NCBI RefSeq assembly: GCF_004354365.1
Contig: NZ_SJCY01000016.1
Span: 1-59,303, forward strand
DNA: 59,303 nt
From: Pedobacter changchengzhani
GTDB lineage: Bacteria; Bacteroidota; Bacteroidia; Sphingobacteriales; Sphingobacteriaceae
Reading direction: 5' to 3'
How positions within the stretch are numbered: the stretch's first letter is position 1; each line of letters starts with the position of its first letter. Below the pieces are notes generated by a model. The model did not search any database, was not told where the DNA came from, and saw only the letters and a list, made by a program, of their open reading frames with translations. Shown here one piece after another: positions 16,864 to 26,900 of the stretch. Both the position numbers and the translations under genes were made by a program.

Positions 16864-18600
16864 TTATAAAACTTCGCCTAAGTGTTTATAATTAGATTTA
16901 ATGGTATCCAAAACTTCGCCCATTTTCCCGCCTAGCATAAGCTTAGTCATGGATACAGTCATGCCTTTTATTTGTTCCCATTCTACTTTTGGTGGCATGG
17001 CTAAAGCATTAGGATTTGTTAAAATATTTAATAGAATTGGCCCTTCATAATTCAAAGCATTTAAAATAGCACTTTCAACTTCTTCTGGTTTTGACACCGT
17101 TATTCCTTTAAAACCCATTGCTTCAGCTATCAATGCAAAATCTGGATTTACCATATCCGTTTCATTATCTGGCAAACCATCAACTTCCATTTCTAATTTT
17201 ACCATCCCTAAAGCCCTATTGTTAAAAACGATTATTTTAATAGGAAGATTGTACTGCTTAATTGTGGCCAAATCTCCTAATAACATAGAAATTCCACCAT
17301 CGCCACAAAGCGCAATAACTTGCTTATCTGGGTGTGCAAGTGAGGCGCCAATCGCCATCGGCATCGCATTTGCCATCGATCCATGGTTAAAGGAACCAAG
17401 CATTTTCCGCTTGCCTGTTCCGTGTATAAACCTCGCACCCCAAACGCAACACATTCCGGTATCAACAGTAAAAATAGCATCGTCGTTGCTCAATCTGTCA
17501 ATTGTATCCGTTACAAATTCGGGTTGAATCTTATTTTCTTCTCCGGTATCCACTACGTAATTTTGTTGGTGTGCTTTAACTTTATCATAAAATTCTAGCT
17601 GAGTTTTTAAAAAAGCATCCTCACTTTTATCGTTAATTAGTGGCATAAGTGCGGTTAAAGAATCTTTAATATCCCCACATAATCCCATGTGTAAATTTGC
17701 TCTTCGTCCCAATCTTTCCGCACTTTCATCTATTTGAATAATGATGTTTTTATCGGGCATAAATTTTTGATACGGAAAATCTGTTCCCAAAAGCAAAACG
17801 ATATCTGCCTCGTGCATACTGTGGTAGGCAGAAGGTTGACCAAGTAAACCTGTCATTCCAATTTCGTAAGGGTTATTAAATTGCATGCCCATTTTAGCAC
17901 GAAAAGAATATCCTATTGGTGCTTTAAGTTTTTCGGCAAGTGCGATAACCTCACTATGTGCGTTTACAGCGCCAATTCCACAAAAAATAGTTACTTTTTT
18001 ATCCTCGTTCAAAACTGACGCCAGTAAATTTAATTCGCTGGCAACAGGTGTAATAACAGGTTTGCATTTAAAAAACTGCATCGATGATTCCGCTTCGACG
18101 GCATCCATTTTAGCAACATCGCCAGGAAGACCAAAAACAGCGACACCTTTTTTTGTAATGGCATGTTGAATAGCAGACTGGAACATTCTCGGAACCTGCT
18201 CGGCCGTTGTGGCGATTTGATTGTATAAACTACAATCATCAAACAACTTAGTAGTATTTGTTTCCTGAAAATAATCCATCCCAAACTGATTGGTATCAAT
18301 TGTTGAAGCGATTGCAATTACCGGTACATGAGAGCGGTGCGCATCATATAAACCATTTAATAAATGAACATGACCCGGGCCAGAGCTTCCTGCACAACAG
18401 GCAATTCCATCAAGTTCGGCCTCAGCAGCGGCAGCAAAAGCACCTACTTCTTCATTTCTAACGTGAATCCATTTTATCTTTCCGTTACGACGAACGGCAT
18501 CATTAAAATAGTTTAAACTATCGCCTGTAACCGAATAAACTCTTTTTACACCAGCCTCAACAAGCATTTCAACAAGTTGTTCTGCAACATTTTTTCCCAT
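16864..18600 (-). CDS. poxB: pyruvate oxidase / pyruvate dehydrogenase (quinone), ThDP-dependent
   Basis: A 578-residue thiamine-diphosphate enzyme expected to decarboxylate pyruvate to acetate with electrons going to FAD and then quinone or oxygen. N-terminal Pyr domain: VTGDSLNYFNDA, the ThDP Glu in HVRNEEVGAFAAAAEAELDG, and CCAGSSGPGHVHLLNGLYDA. Central FAD domain: FQETNTTKLFDDCS and LLLGTDFPY. C-terminal PP domain: ALCGDGGISMLLGDL with the Mg motif ending in VFNNRALGMVKLEM. Layout and motifs match E. coli PoxB over the full length. It leads the poxB-peroxiredoxin-DsbA operon. Acetolactate synthase is less likely given the PoxB-type QETN segment. Confidence 0.88.
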   Translation of the reverse strand: MGKNVAEQLVEMLVEAGVKRVYSVTGDSLNYFNDAVRRNGKIKWIHVRNEEVGAFAAAAEAELDGIACCAGSSGPGHVHLLNGLYDAHRSHVPVIAIASTIDTNQFGMDYFQETNTTKLFDDCSLYNQIATTAEQVPRMFQSAIQHAITKKGVAVFGLPGDVAKMDAVEAESSMQFFKCKPVITPVASELNLLASVLNEDKKVTIFCGIGAVNAHSEVIALAEKLKAPIGYSFRAKMGMQFNNPYEIGMTGLLGQPSAYHSMHEADIVLLLGTDFPYQKFMPDKNIIIQIDESAERLGRRANLHMGLCGDIKDSLTALMPLINDKSEDAFLKTQLEFYDKVKAHQQNYVVDTGEENKIQPEFVTDTIDRLSNDDAIFTVDTGMCCVWGARFIHGTGKRKMLGSFNHGSMANAMPMAIGASLAHPDKQVIALCGDGGISMLLGDLATIKQYNLPIKIIVFNNRALGMVKLEMEVDGLPDNETDMVNPDFALIAEAMGFKGITVSKPEEVESAILNALNYEGPILLNILTNPNALAMPPKVEWEQIKGMTVSMTKLMLGGKMGEVLDTIKSNYKHLGEVL

Positions 18601-18733
18601 GGAGGTAATTATAAATTTAAAAAATACTTAAGCAATACCTCAAATATTATTATTGTTTATACCATAAAATGGGAGAAATTGTTTCAACACATAGTCGAAT
18701 TATTAAAAATATTATTTAGTAGGCTTTAAGGTG

Positions 18734-19651
18734 TTATCCCAATTTTTGTCGCTTAATTAAATACGATTGCAAAACTGAATAAAAGCCTTCCTTAATATCG
18801 GCATCAATTAAATCTATTTTATACTGCGCACATTTTAGCGCAATTTCTTTCCGATAGGATGAAACAGCATCTACATAATTTGCTTTAACCTGATTGGCAT
18901 GAACTTTAATTTCCGCTCCTGTTTCCATATCTATAAATTGATAAGGCCTGTTTTCAAAATCAAAATCTACTTCTTTAGCTTTATCTAAAACATTAAAAAC
19001 CACCACTTCGTGCTTATTAAATTTTAAATGCTGTAGGGCATCAAATAGTTCGGTGGTTATTTCTCCGCCGTTTATATTACTAAACAAATCGCTAAAAACA
19101 ATTACCAAAGAGCGTTTATGAATTCGATCTGCAATTTGATGGAGGGCGCTGCTTAAATTTGTTTTTGCATTGGTTTGCGGTTTTCGTAAAACTTCTTCTA
19201 ATTTATTAAAAAGGTATTTTTGATGCGCAGTGGTAGATTTTGCTGGCGAACTCATCATAATTTCATCCGTAAATAAACTCAACCCAAAAGCATCCCGCTG
19301 TTTTTTTAACAGGTAAATGAGCGAAGCAACAGCTTGGATGGAAAATGAAAGTTTATTATTTTTGGGTTCGGGAAAATACATTGATGAGGAAACATCAATT
19401 GCAAATTGGCAACGTAGGTTAGTTTCTTCTTCAAAACGTTTGGTGTAAAACTTATCCGTTTTGGCAAAAAGTTTCCAATCTATATTTTTAACATTGTCGC
19501 CAATATTGTATTGTCTATGCTCGGCAAACTCAACTGAAAAGCCGTGAAACGGACTTTTATGCAAGCCTGTGATAAACCCTTCAACAACTTGTTTAGCAAG
19601 TAATTCTAAATTTCCATATCCTGTTTCGTACTCAAAACTTTCTTCTTGCAT
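18734..19651 (-). CDS. DUF58 domain protein
   Basis: A 305-residue cytoplasmic protein of the DUF58 family, a von Willebrand-like fold. Motifs: FSVEFAEHRQYNIGDNVKNIDWKLFAKT, then FAIDVSSSMYF carrying a DxSxS MIDAS-like metal site. DUF58 genes usually sit next to a MoxR ATPase and transglutaminase or BatA/B genes; none of these is in the window, so it is an isolated copy. It is divergent from the DUF3078 gene, and the two promoter regions overlap within about 60 bp. Confidence 0.88.
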   Translation of the reverse strand: MQEESFEYETGYGNLELLAKQVVEGFITGLHKSPFHGFSVEFAEHRQYNIGDNVKNIDWKLFAKTDKFYTKRFEEETNLRCQFAIDVSSSMYFPEPKNNKLSFSIQAVASLIYLLKKQRDAFGLSLFTDEIMMSSPAKSTTAHQKYLFNKLEEVLRKPQTNAKTNLSSALHQIADRIHKRSLVIVFSDLFSNINGGEITTELFDALQHLKFNKHEVVVFNVLDKAKEVDFDFENRPYQFIDMETGAEIKVHANQVKANYVDAVSSYRKEIALKCAQYKIDLIDADIKEGFYSVLQSYLIKRQKLG

Positions 19652-19683
19652 GTTGTAAATTTAGAAAAGAATTTTTATTGTAT

Positions 19684-19691
19684 TACTTTTG
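19684..19691 (+). promoter_or_regulatory. -7 box (TACTTTTG) of the DUF3078 gene
   Basis: Exact TAnnTTTG match, 20 nt before the ATG at 19712. It lies inside the longer open frame that starts at 19646 and so supports the later start. Confidence 0.55.
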
Positions 19692-19711
19692 CCGCAATAA
19701 TTAAAAATAGC

Positions 19712-20647
19712 ATGAAAAAATTTACACTATTAACACTGTCATCCCTGATTAGTTTTTATAGTTTTAGCCAGACCGTTACAGACGGGAAGGTAAACACCGA
19801 AAGCTCAAAAATTTTAGGCAAGTTAGACACCGCTAAAAAAGCCGAAGGTTGGACAGTTAGAGGAACAAACACGCTTTTACTAAACCAAGCAGCGTTTTCT
19901 AACTGGGTTGCCGGCGGTATCAATTCTGTTGCATTAACGGCTCGTGCCGATTATGAATTTAACTTAAAACGCGGAAAAAATCTCTGGGAAAACCGTGCCT
20001 TAATGGGTTATGGATTACGCTCGGAGCAACAAAGTAGCACTACAAAGGTTGAAGATGTGATTGATTTAACCTCGAAATATGGTTATCAAATTAAACAAAG
20101 TAACTGGTTTATGGCCGCTGCTTTAAATTTGAAAACTCAGTTTAGCAAAGGTTACGATTATAGCAACCCTACACAAGGTTATTTATCTAACTTTTTATCG
20201 CCGGGTTACGTTACGTTAGGGTTTGGGGTAGATTATATTCCAAATGATAATTTTCAGATTAGTATTCACCCTTTAACATCGAGATTTACATTTGTACAAG
20301 ATAATGCAGTTTTCGATCCGAATAACGATGGTATTTTAACCGATGCATTTGGCGTGAGTCCCGGAAAACACTTTGTGTACCAGTTAGGTGCGTATGTTGG
20401 CGGTAGATATAAAGTTAAATTGATGGAAAATATTTTGCTGGATAACCGGTTTGGTGTTTTTAGTAATTATTTAAAAGATCCTCAAAATTTGGTAATGGCT
20501 TATTCTGGTATTTTAGATATGAAAGTTAATAAATTTATTTCTACGCAGATTACTGCTGATTTATTTTACGATAACAACCAAATTGGAAAATTACAGCTTA
20601 AAGAAACTTTAGGTGTTGGTTTAACTTACAAGTTCGGAAAATATTAA
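19712..20647 (+). CDS. DUF3078 protein, likely outer-membrane or periplasmic beta protein
   Basis: A 311-residue exported protein; the frame is open from 19646 but MKKFTLLTLSSLISFYSFSQ at 19712 is a normal signal peptide and sits after the promoter. The diagnostic segment is NQAAFSNWVAGGINSVALTARADYEF, typical of DUF3078. The rest is rich in alternating amphipathic strands ending in GVGLTYKFGKY, a C-terminal aromatic as in outer-membrane barrels. Function is unknown. A bidirectional terminator separates it from the convergent sugar dehydrogenase gene. Confidence 0.85.
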   Translation: MKKFTLLTLSSLISFYSFSQTVTDGKVNTESSKILGKLDTAKKAEGWTVRGTNTLLLNQAAFSNWVAGGINSVALTARADYEFNLKRGKNLWENRALMGYGLRSEQQSSTTKVEDVIDLTSKYGYQIKQSNWFMAAALNLKTQFSKGYDYSNPTQGYLSNFLSPGYVTLGFGVDYIPNDNFQISIHPLTSRFTFVQDNAVFDPNNDGILTDAFGVSPGKHFVYQLGAYVGGRYKVKLMENILLDNRFGVFSNYLKDPQNLVMAYSGILDMKVNKFISTQITADLFYDNNQIGKLQLKETLGVGLTYKFGKY

Positions 20648-20704
20648 TTCGTCCGGCAATCGGATAGTAAGAAGGCCGAAAGTCAAATGCATTAAATAGA
20701 AAAA

Positions 20705-20741
20705 TCGGATGTTGCATTTTGCAACTCCGACTTTTTTTTTT
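20705..20741. terminator. bidirectional terminator between the DUF3078 and PQQ-dehydrogenase genes
   Basis: TCGGA plus GTTGCA (20705-20716, with a one-base bulge) pairs with TGCAACTCCGA (20720-20730). Ten or more T follow on the plus strand, and five T follow on the minus strand, so it can serve both convergent genes. Confidence 0.8.
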
Positions 20742-20811
20742 GTTCTTTATCTTCTTAAATTCCTGTTACGGACTTTACTGTCTTTCGGTTTTTACTGACT
20801 TCCCGGCAAAT

Positions 20812-22026
20812 TTACTTCTTCCCGATCCTATATAATTTTCCGCCATCGGTAACGGTATAAATTGCACCATCTTTTCCTATCGCCATATCTCTAAAACGCT
20901 CGCCTTTATCCGCCAATAACTTTTCTTCGCCAACAATTTTATCATTTTTGATGATCAATCTAATTACTTGCGATCCGCTAAGCGCACCTACAAATAGATT
21001 CCCTTTCCATTCTTCAATCACGCTACTGTTATAAAAGGCAATGCAACCCGGAGAAATACTTGGATTCCAATAATAAATTGGTTGCTCCATACCGTCTTTC
21101 TGTGCAATGCCGTCACCAACCTTTTCGCCATTGTATTCTGTGCCATAAGTAATTACCGGCCAACCGTAATTTTTTCCGGGCTTAATAATATTGATTTCAT
21201 CGCCACCTTTTGGACCGAATTCTGCTTCCCATAAATCACCTGTTTGAGGATTAATCGCCAAACCATAAGCATTGCGTATGCCTACGGCATAAATTTCTGG
21301 CCTTGCATTTATTTGATTTACAAACGGGCCGTTGGCCACGGCTTCACCAAACTTTGTGATGTGCAGAATCTTTCCTAAAGAGGAATTTAAGTATTGAGCC
21401 TGCATCCTAGTATCAAAACCCGAATGGTCACCCATTGTCACGAATAAATTACCGTTTTTATCAAAAATAAATCTCGAACCGTATTGTAGGTAACCTGAAT
21501 AAGCGTTTGTCGCCCGGTAAATTACGGTTATATTTTCAATTTTATTCTCATCTGTTGATAATTTCCCTTTAGCAATCGCTAATAAAGAGCGTGTATCCTG
21601 AAACTCTGTATAAGCCCAATAAATCATTTTATTGTTTTCAAAATCAGGATCGATCGTCACATCTAATATCTCACCCTTACCTGACGGTCCAACTTTTGAG
21701 ATATGGCTTATTTTTTTACCAATTATACCATCCTTGCTAAGTATTACCATAGTGCCACCTTTTTGCGAAATCAAAAATCGTCCATCTGGAAGCAATGATA
21801 ATCCCCATGGTCTTTCCAACTTATCGCTTAGTATAGAAATAACCAATGGTGTTTTAGTTATCACAGGCTTAGCTTGAGTTTGCCCTTGAAATGCAGGTTT
21901 ATAAACTATGGACGGAGGTTGAATAGCAGCAAGATTCGGCACTTTTACAGTTTTGGAATTTTCACAACCAAACAAAATGCTTAAGAAATAGAGTAACAAA
22001 GTTTTATAAAATATTTTTCCAATCAT
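20812..22026 (-). CDS. PQQ-dependent sugar dehydrogenase-like lipoprotein (copy 1)
   Basis: A 404-residue six-bladed beta-propeller of the soluble glucose/aldose dehydrogenase (GSDH, YliI/Asd) family, normally a periplasmic PQQ enzyme. The lipobox LFGC at about residues 18-21 marks it as a lipoprotein. Family motifs: ERPWGLSLLPDGRFLIS, LDVTIDPDF, EFGPKGGDEINIIKPGKNYGW and the closing RDMAIGKDGAIYTVTDGG. The position that usually holds a His before GxR reads LQYGSR here, and GERS is changed to GDHS, so activity is doubtful. It is the more diverged of two tandem paralogs separated by 52 bp. Confidence 0.85.
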   Translation of the reverse strand: MIGKIFYKTLLLYFLSILFGCENSKTVKVPNLAAIQPPSIVYKPAFQGQTQAKPVITKTPLVISILSDKLERPWGLSLLPDGRFLISQKGGTMVILSKDGIIGKKISHISKVGPSGKGEILDVTIDPDFENNKMIYWAYTEFQDTRSLLAIAKGKLSTDENKIENITVIYRATNAYSGYLQYGSRFIFDKNGNLFVTMGDHSGFDTRMQAQYLNSSLGKILHITKFGEAVANGPFVNQINARPEIYAVGIRNAYGLAINPQTGDLWEAEFGPKGGDEINIIKPGKNYGWPVITYGTEYNGEKVGDGIAQKDGMEQPIYYWNPSISPGCIAFYNSSVIEEWKGNLFVGALSGSQVIRLIIKNDKIVGEEKLLADKGERFRDMAIGKDGAIYTVTDGGKLYRIGKK

Positions 22027-22078
22027 TCCTATCTGTCCAATGCTTAAATGCCCTTTATTAAATAAATTTTCAATCTAC

Positions 22079-23296
22079 CTATTTCTTCCCGATCCTATAT
22101 AATTTTCCGCCATCGGTAACGGAATAAATTGCACCGTCTTTTCCTATCGCCATATCTCTAAAACGCTCACCTTTCCCTTCTAACAATCTTTCTTCGCCAA
22201 CAATTTTATCATTTTTAATTACCAAGCGAATAATGTGTGAGCCACCTAAAGCACCAACAAATAGATTCCCTTTCCATTCTCCAATGCTATTGCTATTATA
22301 GAAAGCAATGCAACCTGGCGAAATACTTGGATTCCAATAATAAATTGGTTGCTCCATACCTTCTTTCTGTGCAATACCATCGCCAACTTTTTTACCACTG
22401 TATTCGGTTCCATAAGTAATTATCGGCCAACCATAATTTTTTCCAGGCTTAATAATATTGATTTCATCGCCACCTTTTGGTCCAAATTCTGCCTCCCATA
22501 AATCGCCTGTTTGAGGATTAATTGCCAAACCATCAGGATTTCGTAAGCCTAAAGCGTAAATTTCTGGTCGTGCATCTGCTGTATCTGCAAATGGCCCGTT
22601 TGGTACTGGTTTTCCTTCTGTAGTAAGGTGAAGGATTTTACCTAAAGAAGAATTTAAATATTGCGCCTGCATTCTAATATCGGCACCAGAACGTTCGCCT
22701 GTACTTACAAATAAATTGCCGTTTTTATCAAAAACAATTCTCGATCCATACTGCAATTTACCTTTATAATCGGGTGTGGCGCGATAAATAATCGCTACAT
22801 TTTCAATTGTAGTTTCATCAGCAGATAATTTCCCCTTCGCAATAGCCAATAAAACACCTTTATCTTGATGTTCTGAATATGCGAAGTAAACCATTCTATT
22901 TTTAGCAAAATTTGGATCGATGGTTACATCTAATAACCCGCCTTGTCCTGATGGATCAACTTTAGGAAAACCCGTAATATGTTTACTCTCCTTTCCGTCG
23001 GCATTTAGGATAACCATTGTACCCTGTTTTTGAGAAATTAAAAAACGTCCATCGGGAAGAACGGATAAACCCCACGGATTTTCTAATTTTTCATTTATTA
23101 CAGAAATATCTAGTTGGGTTTTAGTTTTAACACCAGCTATTCGAGTTTGACCTTCAAATGCTGGTTTAAAATCGGCCGATGGCGCATTTGTTTCTACAGG
23201 ATTTTGAGCGGAAACAGTTGTTGAGTTTGTACAACTAAAAAAGATACATGCTGCAGAAACCAACAACATCTTTTTGTAAAATAGTTCATTAACCAT
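22079..23296 (-). CDS. PQQ-dependent sugar dehydrogenase-like lipoprotein (copy 2)
   Basis: A 405-residue paralog of the following gene, with lipobox FFSC near residue 22. It keeps more of the family consensus than copy 1 (SGQGGLLDVTIDPNF, FVSTGERSGADIRMQAQYLNS, LGLRNPDGLAINPQTGDLWEAEFGP), but it also reads LQYGSR where the conserved catalytic His is normally found. The last ~140 residues are about 85% identical to copy 1, and long blocks are identical at the DNA level. Expected location is the periplasm, lipid-anchored. Substrate is unknown and catalysis is uncertain. Confidence 0.87.
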   Translation of the reverse strand: MVNELFYKKMLLVSAACIFFSCTNSTTVSAQNPVETNAPSADFKPAFEGQTRIAGVKTKTQLDISVINEKLENPWGLSVLPDGRFLISQKQGTMVILNADGKESKHITGFPKVDPSGQGGLLDVTIDPNFAKNRMVYFAYSEHQDKGVLLAIAKGKLSADETTIENVAIIYRATPDYKGKLQYGSRIVFDKNGNLFVSTGERSGADIRMQAQYLNSSLGKILHLTTEGKPVPNGPFADTADARPEIYALGLRNPDGLAINPQTGDLWEAEFGPKGGDEINIIKPGKNYGWPIITYGTEYSGKKVGDGIAQKEGMEQPIYYWNPSISPGCIAFYNSNSIGEWKGNLFVGALGGSHIIRLVIKNDKIVGEERLLEGKGERFRDMAIGKDGAIYSVTDGGKLYRIGKK

Positions 23297-23337
23297 ATTT
23301 TTAGGTTTAAATAGAATGCAATAAAAAATTATAATGT

Positions 23338-23370
23338 AAAAAACCCGAGTCTATAAAATAGAATCGGGTT
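23338..23370 (-). terminator. terminator of trxA
   Basis: Minus-strand stem AACCCGA (23370-23364) with TCGGGTT (23348-23342), continued inside by TCTA/TAGA, followed on the minus strand by a T run (23343-23338). Confidence 0.75.
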
Positions 23371-23441
23371 TCTGTTATGTTTTCAGAGGATAACGACTTG
23401 AATTTAAAATAAACCTTTAGCCTTTAAACCCGCTACCTTAT

Positions 23442-23762
23442 CTAAGCCAATTGCTTATTTAATTTTTCAGCTAAAACTGATTTTGGTACTGCACCAACTT
23501 GTTTATCAACAACTTCACCATTTTTAAAATACAATAAAGCTGGAATATTACGGATACCGAACTGCATAGAGATTTGAGGATTGTTATCAACATTTACTTT
23601 GCCAACAACTGCTTTGCCTTCATATTCTTTCGCAAGTTCTTCTACAACAGGCCCAACCATTCTACATGGTCCACACCATTCTGCCCAAAAATCTACTAAT
23701 ACTGGTTTATCTGATTTTAATACAAGCTCTTCAAAGTTTGCATCTGTGATTTCTAATGCCAT
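23442..23762 (-). CDS. trxA: thioredoxin
   Basis: A 106-residue thioredoxin, the general cytoplasmic disulfide reductant. Active site [11 protein letters not shown] with the CGPC pair at about residues 30-33, cis-Pro in RNIPALLYF. Length and motif order are standard. It has its own promoter (TATATTTG at 23790-23783) and terminator, so it is monocistronic between dnaE and the sugar dehydrogenase pair. Confidence 0.96.
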   Translation of the reverse strand: MALEITDANFEELVLKSDKPVLVDFWAEWCGPCRMVGPVVEELAKEYEGKAVVGKVNVDNNPQISMQFGIRNIPALLYFKNGEVVDKQVGAVPKSVLAEKLNKQLA

Positions 23763-23782
23763 AATCTAATTTTTTTATGTTT

Positions 23783-23790
23783 CAAATATA
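23783..23790 (-). promoter_or_regulatory. -7 box (TATATTTG) of trxA
   Basis: Exact minus-strand TAnnTTTG match, 20 nt upstream of the trxA start. Confidence 0.6.
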
Positions 23791-23810
23791 TGTATTCAAT
23801 TGTAATGCCA

Positions 23811-23841
23811 CACAAAAATTAATGTCAATTTGACATTAATT
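23811..23841 (-). terminator. AT-rich hairpin, likely dnaE terminator
   Basis: Perfect 11-bp inverted repeat AATTAATGTCA (23817-23827) and TGACATTAATT (23831-23841), loop ATT, followed on the minus strand by TTT after the stem. A second hairpin, AAGGCTTAAG / CTTAAGCCTT (23850-23859 and 23876-23885), lies just upstream. Either could end dnaE; an operator for trxA is the alternative. Confidence 0.45.
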
Positions 23842-23911
23842 TGAGGTAAAAGGCTTAAGGAATAAGGTTTGGCAACTTAAGCCTTCTACCTTCTACCCTA
23901 TACCCTATACC

Positions 23912-26900
23912 TTAATTAAGTTTATAACTAACAACATGTAAACTTTCTAATTGTTCTAAAAACCTATTATTAGGATTAATTTTTACATTTTTTGAAGGCA
24001 TATCTACGTGTACATTTTTTTCCTGATCAAAAATAGTAAAATTTAACTGACAGTTTTGTTGATCGGTATCTGTTTTGTTCTCTGTTAATATTTCTTCAAT
24101 TTGGCGCATCAAATCCTCATTTATCCTATCTATCGGAACTTGGATGGTAAGGCTTTTTGCTAACTTATCCCGCAATTCTGACATTAAATTAATTGCAGTA
24201 ATTTTAAATTCCCAATCTCCAGCTTTACCAAAACGTTCGCCAACTCTTCCCCTAATCTGTAAGAAATAGCCTTCAGTTAAAAACGATTTGAATTTTAGAA
24301 AATCTTCTCCAAATAGCGCCATTTCACTCGCATCCTCATAATCTTCGAACACAAAAGTACCAAATGGCTTACCTGTTTTAGTGATGCGTTGCGATGCGGT
24401 AACTACTAAACCACCAACACAAAGTTCGCGATTTTTCAATTTTTCAAATTCTGCAAGTACTTCTTCGTTGCTATCGCCCATGCGTACCTTATTAATAATG
24501 CTCAGTTGGCGAACACCATGTGTGCAAAATTTATCAAGTTCTAGCTTATAATTATCTAACGGGTGGCCAGAAAGAAAAATACCAATCGCATCTTTTTCAT
24601 ATTTTAATCGATCAAGTAATGCCCATTCTGGCGAAATTGGTAATGTTGGTTCTAAAATTAAATCCGCTTTAGAGCCACCAAATAACGAAGCTTGAGAAGT
24701 ACTTTCATTGTTCTGAAAATCATTGGCATATTTAATAATTTTCTCAATGCCATTCATTTTATCGTTTGGCCCAATGTAGAAAAACTGGGCTCGATGACCT
24801 CCAAAAGCATCAAAAGCGCCACTATATACAAAACTTTCGTAAGCCTTTTTATTTACGACTCTTGTATTCGATCGCTTTGCGAAATCATAAACAGATGAAT
24901 ATGGACCATTTTCTAAACGCTCTTCTATTATACTTTCTACAGCTTTTTCGCCCACGCCTTTAACCGCCGACATACCAAAACGAACTTCGCCGTTGGCATT
25001 TACTGAGAATTTCAGATCAGATTCATTTACGTCAGGTCCTAAAACCACAACGCCCATTTGCCTGCATTCTTCCATAAAAAAAGCCACCTGCTTAATATCG
25101 CTCATGTTATTGGATAGCACCGCAGCCATATATTCTGCAGGATAATGTGCCTTTAAATAAGCAGTTTGATAGGCAATCCACGCATAACACGTAGAGTGCG
25201 ATTTGTTGAAAGCATAAGATGCGAAAGCTTCCCAATCCTTCCAAATTTTCTCTAACGTTACGGGATCATGTCCTTTTTCTGCTGCTTGCTTAACAAATTT
25301 AGGTTTCATTTTATCCAAAACCTCTTTTTGTTTCTTACCCATCGCTTTACGCAAAACATCGGCCTCACCTTTGGTAAAACCAGCCAATTTTTGCGATAAA
25401 AGCATTACCTGTTCTTGATAAACAGTAATTCCGTAGGTTTCTTTTAAATACTCTTCGCAAGCATCTAAATCGTATTTTATTTCTTCTTCGCCATTTTTAC
25501 GCTTAACAAAACTTGGAATATATTCCATTGGTCCTGGGCGATATAAAGCATTCATGGCAATTAAATCGTCGAAAACAGTCGGCTTCAATTCCTTCATGTA
25601 TTTCTGCATGCCCGGGCTTTCATACTGAAAAATACCAATGGTTTCGCCACGTTGGAAAAGCTCATAAGTCAATACGTCATCAATCGGAAATTCATCGGGA
25701 TCTAAAAGAATATCGTGTCTCTTTTTAACCAATTTAACGGTATCCTTAATTAAGGTTAGGGTTTTTAAGCCTAGAAAGTCCATTTTTAATAAGCCAGCAC
25801 TTTCTACAACTGAGTTATCAAATTGAGTTACATATAAATCAGAATCTTTCGCGGTAGCCACCGGAACAAAGTTGGTAATATCACTTGGCGTAATAATTAC
25901 ACCACATGCGTGGATACCCGTATTTCGTAGCGAGCCTTCTAAAACTTGTGCCTGTTGGATGGTTTCGGCACTTAAATCTTTTAGAAGTCCCATCGCTTTA
26001 AGCTCCTGCACACGTTCATATTCATCAGGGCGGAGCGCTTCTTTTAAAGCTTTTTCATCGAGATTAAAGATCTTAGCCAGCTTCATATTTGGAATCAGCT
26101 TCGCAATTTTATCCGCTTCGAACAGAGGTAAATCCAACACCCTTGCCGTATCGCGAATGGAAGATTTCGCCGCCATTGTACCATAAGTGATGATTTGCGC
26201 CACCTGACTCGAGCCGTATTTATTGATTACGTATTCCATTACACGGCCACGACCTTCATCATCGAAATCTATATCAATATCGGGCATGGAAACACGATCT
26301 GGATTTAAGAAACGCTCAAAAAGGAGATCGTATTTTAAAGGATCTATGTTCGTGATCCACAAGCAATAGGCAACCACCGAACCCGCAGCCGAACCACGAC
26401 CGGGACCAACGGAAACATCTCTTCGTCTAGCTTCGGCAATAAAATCCTGTACAATTAAGAAATACCCCGGATATCCGGTCTTCTCAATTGTAGCCAACTC
26501 AAAATCTAACCGATCGGTAATTTCGGGTGTTAATTCTTTATAGCGTTTTTTTGCACCCTCGTAAGTTAAATGCCTTAAAAACTTATTTTCCCCACGCTTT
26601 CCAGCATCAGCTTCATCTTCTGTAACCAAAAATTCTTCGGGAATATCGAACTTTGGCAGTAAAACTTCGCGGGCCAATTTATAGATTGAAATTTTATCTA
26701 CAATTTCTTGGATGTTAAAAATTGCTTCGGGCAAATCGGCAAAAAGTGCTTTCATTTCCTCAGGCGTTTTAAAATAATATTCTTGATTGGGCAAACCGTA
26801 ACGGTAACCGCGTCCGCGACCGATTGGTGTAGCCTGCTTTTCGCCATCTTTTACGCAAAGTAAAATATCGTGCGCATTCGCATTCTTTTTATCTATATAA

